Below are positions 26,397 through 33,562 of a stretch of DNA of 57,195 nt, one piece after another. The position numbers were made by a program, and so were the translations under genes. The notes below the pieces were generated by a model that was not told the origin of the DNA, did no database searches, and saw only the letters and a program-made list of their open reading frames with translations. The stretch's first letter is position 1; the number at the start of each line of letters is the position of its first letter. The stretch is from contig JADHSV010000018.1 of NCBI GenBank assembly GCA_016776725.1, positions 1 through 57,195 on the forward strand, written 5' to 3'. Origin of the DNA: Rhodospirillales bacterium (lineage in GTDB: Bacteria > Pseudomonadota > Alphaproteobacteria > Rhodospirillales > Shumkoniaceae).

Positions 26397-26999
26397 ATGA
26401 GGGGTACTCGCGCAATTTTGCGTTTGGTTATGACCATAATTTTAATTTTGGTCGTGCTTCCGCTTGTTACAGAGTTCGTTATCAAGTACGCGGAAGAACA
26501 GGGATTTTACGACCAGCCATCACAGAGGGTGGCTGATATGTTGGGCTTGTTAGGTGCCCTTACTGGGAATTGGTGGTTCGCGATTGTTTTGGGGTTTGTC
26601 GCAGGAGGCACGCTCTTTATGTGGGTGGACGTACTCCTAAGAAAAATAACGATTATCCGCCCAAACATCCCTACATCTATAAAGATGCAATTTCAGGCTG
26701 GTAGTACAAATGCGGTTCAATTATCCAATGAGAATATTGTGTCGTCTCATTTTGAACGGCAGGAGTTTAATTTTGCCGGCGAAAACGGCGAATTGCTCGA
26801 CCAAAGAGTTCTCTGGGTCTGCGTTTTGGTGTTTACGAAGCCGACTCATTATGGACAAATAATTGTGGACGCAGGGAATGCGAGGATTCCTGAATACCAA
26901 GTTTTAACTCAAAAGCACAACTGCGCCATTGTTAGATTTAATGGAGACATTGGTAACGTTGCACTTGAAATAAAATGCATCCCCTCTAATCCAGCCTGA
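26397..26999 (+). CDS. Passenger membrane protein of the IS, unknown function
   Basis: 200 residues. Two strongly hydrophobic helices at about 9-29 and 58-80 flank a short polar loop; residues 85-200 form a soluble domain with many short beta-like stretches (RVLWVCVLVF, GQIIVDAGN, NCAIVRFNGDIGNVALEIKC). I recognise no family. No clear ribosome site precedes ATG 26397; a second ATG is at 26430. Its 3' end overlaps the DUF6471 gene on the other strand by 14 bases. Base and codon use are more A/T-rich than in host genes. Confidence 0.62.
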   Translation: MRGTRAILRLVMTIILILVVLPLVTEFVIKYAEEQGFYDQPSQRVADMLGLLGALTGNWWFAIVLGFVAGGTLFMWVDVLLRKITIIRPNIPTSIKMQFQAGSTNAVQLSNENIVSSHFERQEFNFAGENGELLDQRVLWVCVLVFTKPTHYGQIIVDAGNARIPEYQVLTQKHNCAIVRFNGDIGNVALEIKCIPSNPA

Positions 27000-27207
27000 C
27001 ACTATCGCAACCAATAGCCGTTAGACATTGCACAAAAAAGACTGCCGTGAACCCACCGCGGGAAATCTTGTTATTGATATTCCGCTCAGATTCGTGAATC
27101 CCCATGGCTTCCAGCCGTTCCGCCAGTTCCTTGTAACCGATATTTCGGCGCTTCAATTCAGCCTTAAGGATACCCTTAACGCGGGCTGACCATTCTGTAT
27201 CTGGCAT
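26986..27207 (-). CDS. DUF6471-domain protein, IS-associated
   Basis: 73 residues from ATG 27207, which follows CGGAGATAGTC; a longer frame to 27264 is less likely. The sequence (WSARVKGILKAELKRRNIGY, KELAERLEAMGI, INNKISRGGFTAVFFVQCL) is a small helical, HTH-like domain that often accompanies IS1595 transposases, where it may regulate transposition. It is divergent from the transposase with a 112-base AT-rich promoter region. Confidence 0.8.
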   Translation of the reverse strand: MPDTEWSARVKGILKAELKRRNIGYKELAERLEAMGIHESERNINNKISRGGFTAVFFVQCLTAIGCDSVRLD

Positions 27208-27319
27208 GACTATCTCCGTTTTCAGTGTGGATATCATCATATACGATACATTTGTCATTGACAATACCCAATAACATCACTATATTCGATACATAAGCAA
27301 CGGATATGGTGATAAACAA

Positions 27320-28282
27320 ATGGCACAGCATTTCCTCCTTTCAGCACAAGCCCGCACATTGAGCTTGGTTAAGGTCATGCGGATGTCTGAAACAGAAGCA
27401 TATGAGGCTTTCAGCGCCATTCGTTGGGTTGCGAATGACGGCGAACCGTTTTGCCCGCGTTGCGGCTGTGTTGCGGTCTATGAGTACCGTTCGCGCCGTA
27501 TCTACAAGTGCCAGGGTTGCGAAAGCCAATTCTCGATTACGACGGCGACGATCTTCGCCAGCCGCAAGCTGCCGATCCGCGATTTGTTGGCCTCTATCGC
27601 CATTTTCGTGAACGGTGCCAAGGGTATCAGCGCGCTCCAACTGAGCCGCGATCTGGACGTTCAGTACAAAACGGCCTTTGTGCTGGCTCACAAGCTGCGT
27701 GAAGCCCTTGGTGCTGAAATGACGAACCGCACCCTGTCCGGCATCGTTGAAGTCGATGGCGCGTATTTCGGCGGATATGTGAAGCCTGAGAACCGCAAAG
27801 AAAACCGCAAAGACCTTCGCCTTAAGGAAAACAAATCTGGCAAGCGCCGCGCGGTAGTCGTTATGCGCCAGCGCCACGGAAAGACGTTGCCGTTCGTGTT
27901 TGACCGCGAAGATGAATCGTTACCGACCATTCAGGACCGTGTCGAACACGGCAGCACAGTACACGCCGACGAGGCAAGTTGTTGGGATGGCCTGCACGCC
28001 CGATTTGCGGCCAAGCGGGTTAATCACTCGGTCACGTTCAAAGACGAAGACGCCTGCACCAACCAAGCCGAGTCGTATTTCTCGCGCCTTCGTCGGATGG
28101 AAATCGGAACGCACCACCACGTTTCGGGCCGTTATCTGCAATCCTACGCAAACGAAGCGGCATGGCGCGAAGATAACCGGCGCAAGCCCAACGGTACGCT
28201 TTATGTGCTGGCAGCCGCCGCCGCTATAGGGCATCCGGTATCGCGGGAATGGAAAGGGTATTGGCAGCGCAAAGCCACCTAG
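27320..28282 (+). CDS. IS1595-family transposase
   Basis: 320 residues. An N-terminal zinc ribbon (CPRCGC ... YKCQGCESQFS) is followed by a helical DNA-binding part and the DDE_Tnp_IS1595 catalytic domain: GIVEVDGAYFGG (first Asp), VHADEASCWDGL (second Asp) and NQAESYFSRLRRMEIGTHHH (third acidic region). Length is normal and no frameshift is seen, so it should be active. Its stop overlaps the convergent RHH-like gene by four bases. Confidence 0.94.
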   Translation: MAQHFLLSAQARTLSLVKVMRMSETEAYEAFSAIRWVANDGEPFCPRCGCVAVYEYRSRRIYKCQGCESQFSITTATIFASRKLPIRDLLASIAIFVNGAKGISALQLSRDLDVQYKTAFVLAHKLREALGAEMTNRTLSGIVEVDGAYFGGYVKPENRKENRKDLRLKENKSGKRRAVVVMRQRHGKTLPFVFDREDESLPTIQDRVEHGSTVHADEASCWDGLHARFAAKRVNHSVTFKDEDACTNQAESYFSRLRRMEIGTHHHVSGRYLQSYANEAAWREDNRRKPNGTLYVLAAAAAIGHPVSREWKGYWQRKAT

Positions 28283-28494
28283 AACATATCGTCGTCGGTC
28301 AGATAGCCGTCTTTGTGGGCCTGACGAACCCCAGCTTCGATCATTGATGTCATGATTTTTGGTACGCTCGTTCCGTGCGTTTCCCTTCTCCTCAATTTTC
28401 GAATCCGTTCAAGTGTCTTAAGAGACAGCGTGCAATAGCGCCGCACGTTCTGTTCTTCTTCACCATCCTCAGACTCGGGTTTGTTGTCTGCCAT
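28279..28494 (-). CDS. Small ribbon-helix-helix-like protein in the IS
   Basis: 71 residues. The core RRYCTLSLKTLERIRKLRR followed by GTSVPKIMTSMIEAGVRQA reads as one strand and two helices, like CopG/Arc-type DNA-binding proteins. The N-terminus is very acidic, and the tail ends LTDDDMF. No toxin partner is adjacent, so an antitoxin role is not supported; a regulator of the element is possible. Confidence 0.6.
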   Translation of the reverse strand: MADNKPESEDGEEEQNVRRYCTLSLKTLERIRKLRRRETHGTSVPKIMTSMIEAGVRQAHKDGYLTDDDMF

Positions 28495-28634
28495 ACGGAG
28501 ATATTAGCTAAGAAAAACCAGCTATGGGAGTCTTTTGATGCGAAAAGGATGCACAAACCAACCGTAAAAGGTGCAAAATCGCATCTTTTTTTCCCTTGAC
28601 CCAATCATTAGAATGGGCGCAAAATGGTAATAAT

Positions 28635-28662
28635 AAAAAAGCGGCCCCCGAAGGAGCCGCTT
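28635..28662 (-). terminator. Rho-independent terminator of the 40-codon peptide unit
   Basis: On the minus strand: an 8-bp stem GCGGCTCC/GGGGCCGC closed by a TTCG tetraloop, then six T. It lies 40 bases after the peptide stop and ends a unit read away from the transposase. Confidence 0.85.
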
Positions 28663-28701
28663 CTCTACCGGCAGTGCACCGGATTTAGGCTAACCGCCGT
28701 G

Positions 28702-28824
28702 TCACCGGCGGGGCCATCTGCGGAAGTGGGAGCGGACATGCTCCCTTCTTCCAAACCTGCGCCGGAAATAGTCCCGTACATAGACGGTGTATTCCCCGAA
28801 CAGGTCTCGCACGAGTGTCTGCAT
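28702..28824 (-). CDS. 40-residue Arg-rich peptide in the IS
   Basis: Starts MQTLVRDLFGEYTVYVRDYF and continues into a tail with many Arg and aromatic residues, ending RRWPRR. The ATG is preceded four bases away by ACAGGAGGG, one of the best ribosome sites in the window. About 130 bases of leader upstream can fold into two GC-rich hairpins (28864-28902 and 28848-28872 regions, partly alternative), and a strong terminator follows. I know no family. It could be a real small protein, a leader peptide, or part of a structured RNA. Confidence 0.5.
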   Translation of the reverse strand: MQTLVRDLFGEYTVYVRDYFRRRFGRREHVRSHFRRWPRR

Positions 28825-29024
28825 AAGACCCTCCTGTCGCGAGACGACCGGCTCAGGCCGGTCTCCCCGAGAACGCCCCATCGCGCCCCGCGCCATTCAG
28901 GGCGTTAGGGAAGATCGGGGCTCCGAAGAAGGACTACGGAACACTCGCGTATAATGAGAAAGCACATATCCCTTTGAGTCAAGGGCGATGTATGGGGTTT
29001 CCACAAGAAATCCACAAGATTTTG

Positions 29025-29480
29025 TTATGGAAATATAACGGGTTGTTTTTTATTAACCCGCCACAACTGATATTGCCCCGGCCCCTGTTCCGACCTAACC
29101 ACATCCTTATCCCGCTGTAGCCTGAGCGCCACACCGACTCGCTTGGTCATAAGCCTGAGTAGCCGCTGATCGTCTTTGTCCAGCGCGCGGGACACCAGCA
29201 ATTCCAGTGCGATGTCCCGCGTTGTGAGCGGTTCTGCGGCCTGCCTGAGTATGGACAGGACGATTCGTGTCATCTGGCCCCGGTTGCTCCAATCCTTGGG
29301 CGGGCGGAAGGCTTTGGGCTTGATGGCTTCCACTTGGTGCGTGGGATCGAATTGCAGAATCGTGGCGTCTATATGTTCAAGGTCGGCAAGGAGTTGGCGC
29401 AAGTGGTCGTGGGTGCGCTCTATCTCCCCCGCTATCTCAGCACGACGTTTTGCAAGGCCGGTAAGGACATAATCAGTCAT
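29025..29480 (-). CDS. IS passenger, winged-helix-like hypothetical protein
   Basis: 151 residues. The N-terminal third is a coiled coil (RRAEIAGEIERTHDHLRQLL and on to ILQF). Then RPPKDWSNRGQMTRIVLSILRQAAEPLTTRDIALELL looks like the first helices of a winged-helix fold, ending GPGQYQLWRV. Similar proteins recur in alphaproteobacterial mobile regions; function unknown. It starts 44 bases inside the right terminal repeat. Confidence 0.7.
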   Translation of the reverse strand: MTDYVLTGLAKRRAEIAGEIERTHDHLRQLLADLEHIDATILQFDPTHQVEAIKPKAFRPPKDWSNRGQMTRIVLSILRQAAEPLTTRDIALELLVSRALDKDDQRLLRLMTKRVGVALRLQRDKDVVRSEQGPGQYQLWRVNKKQPVIFP

Positions 29481-29523
29481 GCCGTAAGTGTATGAAAAAC
29501 CACGGAAAAATTTTAGAGGATTT

Positions 29524-29548
29524 TAGGTGTGCTTGCTACCTAATACCG
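29524..29548 (-). repeat. Right terminal inverted repeat of the IS1595-like element
   Basis: Reverse complement begins CGGTATTAGGTAGCAA. Read from comM it brings a TAG stop four codons after PAEAL. Confidence 0.9.
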
Positions 29549-29556
29549 AGCGCTTC
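29549..29556. repeat. Right 8-bp target duplication of the IS1595-like element
   Basis: AGCGCTTC, the second copy of the duplicated comM target. Confidence 0.93.
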
Positions 29557-30218
29557 GGCTGGGTCCAGCGGTGGCAGCAGGCCGGGCAGGCGCGACGCCA
29601 GCATGGATTTGCCCGCACCCGGCGGTCCCACCATCAGCAGAATGACGCTCCCGGCACGAGGGGTCTTGAAGTCATCCATATGAGCATGTTATGGCCGCCT
29701 GCCGCAGCGATCTCCAGCGCGCGTTTGGCGGTTTCCTGCCCCTTGATGTCGTTCATGTCGGGGTATTGGATATGGTCCGTCGCCAGTTTCGCCTCGAGCG
29801 CGCCGATCAGCTGGGTGCCCTTGAAATGATTGATCAGGGCCAGCAAATGGCCCGGCGCCAGCACCGTCAGATCGCCCGCCCACGCCGCTTCCCCGCCCTG
29901 CGATCCGGGACAGATCAGCCCCCGGTCATTGGCGTTGGCGTGGATGGCGGCGGGCAGCACGCCGGAAACCGGGACCAGCGCCCCGTCCAACGCGCGCGTA
30001 ATAGCCTTCGACCTCGTCGGCCGGTATGGCGCCCATGACGGCCAGAACGCCCAAGGCAATGGGCAAATCGAAATGGCCGCCTTCCTTCAACAGATCGGCA
30101 GGCGACAGATTAACGGTGATGCGCTTGGGTGGCAGGGCGAGTCCCAAGGAATTCAATGCCGCGCGAACCCTTTCGCGGCTTTCGGCAACGGCCTTGTCGG
30201 GCAGGCCAACAATGGTAA

Positions 30219-30484
30219 CACATGGATCACCCGATTAGTTTCCTGCCAAGGTGAGAGGCAAAAAGAAGCCCCGTAAAGGGGGGCTAACGGGGCTAAAGGC
30301 TGAAGTGGGGGAGACCAATGCGTAATAAAGACCATAGCCTACCAAGAAAGATTAATCAATTTATGAGAAAGCAAACGGGCAGCCCAATCTCGCATTTGAT
30401 GTATCAAGTAAGCCGTTCCCGACCATATATGGCTGGTGGGTAGGTCCGCCCTCCTTGTCATGTGGGGTATCGACAAGATACCTT
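30219..30484 (-). mobile_element. 266-bp insertion in comM with 5-bp duplication
   Basis: Flanked by GGTAA at 30214-30218 and 30485-30489; taking out the insert and one copy joins comM as [13 protein letters not shown] in frame. One end has a hairpin (30466-30482, GGTATC/GATACC); near the other is a terminator (30260-30293). An open frame of 40 codons (30339-30461, minus) has no ribosome site. No terminal inverted repeats long enough for a known IS were found. It may be a MITE or a decayed element. Confidence 0.6.
30260..30293 (-). terminator. Terminator inside the 266-bp insertion
   Basis: Minus strand: GCCCCGT stem, 12-base loop, ACGGGGC, then TTCTTTTT. It would stop transcripts that enter comM from gshB. 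Confidence 0.7.
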
Positions 30485-30667
30485 GGTAAACGCCGGCAAC
30501 CCCGCCGCCAGCTGCACCTGGACATCCACGTCCAGCACTTCAATCCCGGAAAACGTTACCGACCCAACACGCGCGACCAAAGGTTGAGACCCTTCTTCTG
30601 TTATCCCCGATCATAAGGATCAAACGGCCAGACGTGAAGGGGTTCCGCGTAATACTTTTGCCCGAAG

Positions 30668-31624
30668 CTACCCGCGCGTGGCCGTAAAGCGCCGGTCGAT
30701 GGCGTTCCAGATGTCGGATTCGAGGCACACGTTGTCGTAGCGGTTGATTTCCTGCAGGCCGGTGGGCGAGGTGACGTTGATTTCGGTCAGGTAGTCGCCG
30801 ATGACGTCGATGCCCACGAAGATTTGGCCCATTTCGCGCAAAGCGGGACCAATGGCGGCGCAGATTTCGGCATCCCGCGCGTTCAGCACTTCCTTCACCG
30901 CCTTGCCGCCCACATGCATGTTCGAGCGCGCTTCGCCCGCTTGCGGAATGCGCAAGATGACGCCTGCGGGCTCGCCGTCCACCAGAATGATTCGCTTGTC
31001 GCCTTCGCGCACTTCGGGGATGTAGGCCTGGATCATCAAAGGCTCGCGGGACGCGCCCTCGAACATCTCGATCAGGGAGTTCAGGTTTTCGTCATGGGGC
31101 GTGATGTGAAATACGCCTGCGCCACCGTTGCCGTACAGCGGCTTGACGATGATGTCCTTGTGCCGGGCGCGAAAATCGTTAATGGCCGCGCGGTCCGACG
31201 TAATCAGGGTGGGTGGCAACAGCTCGGGAAAATCCAGCATGAACAGCTTTTCAGGTGCGTTGCGCACCTCGCGCGGATCGTTGACCACCAGGGTCTGCGG
31301 GTGGATGCGTTCCAGCAAATGGGTGGTGGTGATGTAGGAAAGATCGAACGGCGGGTCCTGACGCAGCAACACCACGTCAGCGTCGGTCCCCAAATCCAGT
31401 GGGCCCGCATCGCCCAGCTCGAAATGGTTACCGTACTCACGCCTGACCCGCAGGGTCTGGGCGCGCGCCATCAGCCGCCCATCCGAATAGGCCAGATCAC
31501 GGGGTTGGTAGTAAAAAAGCCGGTGGCCGCGCTTTTGCGCTTCAAGGGCCAGAACGAAGGTGCTGTCGGCATCGATATCGATGCCGTCGATGGGGTCCAT
31601 CTGAATGGCGACCGTCAGGGTCAT
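30668..31624 (-). CDS. gshB: Glutathione synthetase
   Basis: 318 residues from ATG 31624. It joins gamma-glutamylcysteine and glycine using ATP. The N-terminus (VAIQMDPIDGIDIDADSTF) and the ATP-grasp core (DIIVKPLYGNGGAGVF, MIQAYIPEVREGDKRIILVDGEP) are typical, ending with FVGIDVIGDYLTEINVTSPTG for metal binding. comM remains follow after 88 bases; the order gshB-comM is conserved. Confidence 0.96.
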   Translation of the reverse strand: MTLTVAIQMDPIDGIDIDADSTFVLALEAQKRGHRLFYYQPRDLAYSDGRLMARAQTLRVRREYGNHFELGDAGPLDLGTDADVVLLRQDPPFDLSYITTTHLLERIHPQTLVVNDPREVRNAPEKLFMLDFPELLPPTLITSDRAAINDFRARHKDIIVKPLYGNGGAGVFHITPHDENLNSLIEMFEGASREPLMIQAYIPEVREGDKRIILVDGEPAGVILRIPQAGEARSNMHVGGKAVKEVLNARDAEICAAIGPALREMGQIFVGIDVIGDYLTEINVTSPTGLQEINRYDNVCLESDIWNAIDRRFTATRG

Positions 31625-31639
31625 CAAATCGGTTCCTTG

Positions 31640-32479
31640 CTAATTAATTCGGCGTTTCATTTCCTGCAAAAGCGCTTGGGCCTCGCGCCGGTTGGCGGGG
31701 GTATCGTCAAACTTCAGGTATTCCTCCAACGCAGCAATAGCCGCCGGGCAATTGCCCAGGCGGGCGTTGATAATGCCCGATTCGCGCCATGGATCGGAAG
31801 CCTGTGGCGCAAAAAGCGCAATGGTTTCAATAGTTTCAAGGGCTTCTTTCATGTTTCCGTTACGGATTTTCCGAACCTTGATATTGTTTTGCAACCGAAA
31901 CAAAATGGCGCGCCGCGTCATGGGGGCGTAGCCGCCGGGGGTCAGTTCGGCGTCCATTCCTTCGGCCTGTTTCAAAATGGCCCGCAAATCCGCCGGTTCA
32001 AGGATGCGGCATCCGTCCGCCGGATCGAGCACGGCGCGCACACCGTCCTGCTCCATGCGGATCAGGAAACGTGACGGGAAATCCAGCCCCACCATATTCC
32101 AGCCCAAAGTGTGCGCCACATGAAGATGCAGAATGCCCAGTGCCACCGGCAGCCCGCGCCGCGAATCGATGACCCGCATCAGATTGGCGGCCTCCAGATC
32201 CTCGAAGGTTTCCTCCTCGCAGCCGTAACCGTAGCGCCGCGCAAACACATGCGAGAGCGCCTCCACCTGATCGGCCAGATCGCCGGGCCCGCGCGCGCTA
32301 TCGGCATAAGCGCCGACCTCGACCGCGATTTTTTCCAGATGACGGCGATAGGGCTCAAGGTTCGCGCGAGGCCGACCGGCGCAGGCCAGCAGCAACGCCG
32401 CCTCCGCCAGATCGATCTCGTCGTCGGCCAGCGCGCCCAGCGCGCTCAGTTTTTTTCGGAATTTGGCCGGAAGTCTCAC
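31640..32479 (-). CDS. SirB1-family (transglutaminase-like/TPR) protein
   Basis: 279 residues from GTG 32479. The SirB1 N-domain (NLMRVIDSRRGLPVALGILHLHVAHTLGWNMVGLDFPSRFLIR) is followed by a C-terminal TPR-like part (AILFRLQNNIKVRKIRNGNMKEAL). The transglutaminase Cys is not seen, so it is probably not an active enzyme of that type. It starts just past gshB and may be cotranscribed with it. Confidence 0.86.
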   Translation of the reverse strand: MRLPAKFRKKLSALGALADDEIDLAEAALLLACAGRPRANLEPYRRHLEKIAVEVGAYADSARGPGDLADQVEALSHVFARRYGYGCEEETFEDLEAANLMRVIDSRRGLPVALGILHLHVAHTLGWNMVGLDFPSRFLIRMEQDGVRAVLDPADGCRILEPADLRAILKQAEGMDAELTPGGYAPMTRRAILFRLQNNIKVRKIRNGNMKEALETIETIALFAPQASDPWRESGIINARLGNCPAAIAALEEYLKFDDTPANRREAQALLQEMKRRIN

Positions 32480-32498
32480 ACCGGTAGCCTCACGAAGA

Positions 32499-33083
32499 TC
32501 ACTTCACCCGGACGTGGCTAATGACGTTGTTAACGTAGTCGATCTCGCGGGCATGGGCGATCACGCGGTTTAGTTCGTCTTGTGACTGGGCGATGCCGAT
32601 AATGTAGACGGTGCCGTTCACGGTCTCGAACACGTAGTTGACGGCCATGATGTCCCGATTAAAAGTCACTTGCGTTTTTAGCTGGGCCGTAATCCACGAA
32701 TCCTTGGCCAGATTGACCGCGCCACCGCCCGCCAACTGGATCTCGTTAAGAATTTCCTTAATCCCGCTTGCCGTCCACGCCAGCTTCACGGCGTCGGCCC
32801 GCATTCCTTCGCTGTCGGCCACGCCGGTCAGCAAGGCGCGTCCTTCGTATACCTCGACCCCGATATTGACCGGAAGCATCTGGTCCTTTTCCAGGTAAGA
32901 GCCCAGGATCGCTGCTTCGATTTTCAGATCCTTGGCCGCGCCCTCGATCCCGCGGTCCGAATAGGCGGCCACGCCCGCCGTCGCGCCCGCGCCCACCACC
33001 ACGCCGGTGCAACCTTGAAGGCCCAATGAGGCCGCTAAAAACAGGGCCAGCCCTAGTGCCGCCGCGCCTGAAGAAATTTTCAT
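32499..33083 (-). CDS. BON-domain lipoprotein (DolP/OsmY-like)
   Basis: 194 residues from ATG 33083, after AAGGAGCACTTCAC. Lipobox LQGC predicts lipidation at Cys25. A Gly/Ala-rich GAGATAGVAAYSDRG stretch precedes two BON domains (VEVYEGRALLTGVADSEG and VNGTVYIIGIAQSQDEL). DolP-type proteins keep the outer membrane intact and bind phospholipid. Between SirB1-like and yraN, a usual place in Rhodospirillales. Confidence 0.9.
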   Translation of the reverse strand: MKISSGAAALGLALFLAASLGLQGCTGVVVGAGATAGVAAYSDRGIEGAAKDLKIEAAILGSYLEKDQMLPVNIGVEVYEGRALLTGVADSEGMRADAVKLAWTASGIKEILNEIQLAGGGAVNLAKDSWITAQLKTQVTFNRDIMAVNYVFETVNGTVYIIGIAQSQDELNRVIAHAREIDYVNNVISHVRVK

Positions 33084-33187
33084 GTGAAGTGCTCCTTTGG
33101 TTTCAACTGGGACGGGGGTCCAGATGCGGCGCATCCCAAACACGGCGCATCATAGTCGCGCTTGGCGCCCGCTGAAAGGGGTTGCAT

Positions 33188-33562
33188 TCAATCGGGCCGC
33201 CACGCGTCGATGATATGGCGCGGTAGTTTCCAAGCCGTTACCAAAATGACGTCGAAACGCATGAATTGTCCGGCCATATGCGGATGCCGTGCCATGAAGG
33301 CCAGCGCGGCGCGTTCGATGCGCTGGCGCTGGCGCGGCCCCAGGGCATCGGCTGCCGCCGCCAGATCGGCCCGAGCCTTGACCTCGACAAAGGCGATCAG
33401 GTCGGCGCGCCGGGCCACGATGTCAATCTCGCCCACCGTTGTTTTGAAGCGGGTGGCAAGAATTCGGTACCCTTTCAGGCGCAACAATGCGGCGGCCAGA
33501 TGTTCGGCGAAAAGCCCGAACCGCCATGCCGCCCGCCGTTTGGGTGCCGGTTTGCCCGCCAT
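33188..33562 (-). CDS. yraN: YraN/UPF0102 family protein
   Basis: 124 residues with an endonuclease-like core: AEHLAAALLRLKGYRILATRFKT, VGEIDIVARRADLIAFVEVKAR (the E...D...ExK pattern of Holliday-junction resolvase folds). The function is not proven. Its ATG overlaps the rsmI stop. Confidence 0.92.
   Translation of the reverse strand: MAGKPAPKRRAAWRFGLFAEHLAAALLRLKGYRILATRFKTTVGEIDIVARRADLIAFVEVKARADLAAAADALGPRQRQRIERAALAFMARHPHMAGQFMRFDVILVTAWKLPRHIIDAWRPD

Larger units (their letters stand above)
26322..29548 (+). mobile_element. IS1595-family element with passenger genes, 3,227 bp
   Basis: Bounded by imperfect terminal inverted repeats, 26322-26346 and 29524-29548 (23 of 25 bases match; both begin CGGTATTAGGTAGCAA), and by an 8-bp direct duplication, as expected for IS1595. 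It carries one transposase (27320-28282), a divergent DUF6471 gene and passengers: a two-helix membrane protein, an RHH-like protein, a 40-codon peptide unit and a winged-helix-like protein. Parts, especially 26400-27300, are visibly richer in A+T than the host genes. The transposase looks intact and the sharp duplication suggests fairly recent insertion. Confidence 0.93.
25494..30580 (-). pseudogene. comM: comM (yifB, Mg-chelatase-like ATPase), disrupted by several lesions
   Basis: Remains of a ComM-type AAA+ ATPase, a hexameric branch-migration helicase used in natural transformation. The N-terminal part lies at 29549-30580 (probable TTG start, then VARVGSVTFSGIEVLDVDVQ), the C-terminal part at 25494-26321. 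Lesions: a 266-bp insertion (30219-30484); about 11 bp lost near 30008, where EVEGYY should continue ALGELALDGAL; 47 extra bases near 29640-29690 between GGHNML and [10 protein letters not shown]; and the IS1595-like element at 26322-29548. The joint [20 protein letters not shown] is continuous once the IS is removed. gshB lies upstream, as in relatives. Confidence 0.93.

Noticed and set aside
28624-28908. 94-codon plus-strand frame in the IS
   Set aside because: It begins inside the terminator, has no ribosome site and is antisense to the peptide unit, which has all gene signals.
30361-30543. 60-codon minus-strand frame across the 266-bp insert
   Set aside because: It runs out of frame from comM into the insert; the comM reading of the same bases (VLDVDVQVQLAAGLPAF) is clearly the original one.
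25494-30580. Prophage or defence island as the reason for the comM disruption
   Set aside because: Only IS1595-type functions and small passengers are present; no integrase, portal, capsid or known defence domains were seen.
30824-32074. 416-codon plus-strand frame across gshB and the SirB1-like gene
   Set aside because: Antisense shadow; the glutathione synthetase motifs are on the other strand.
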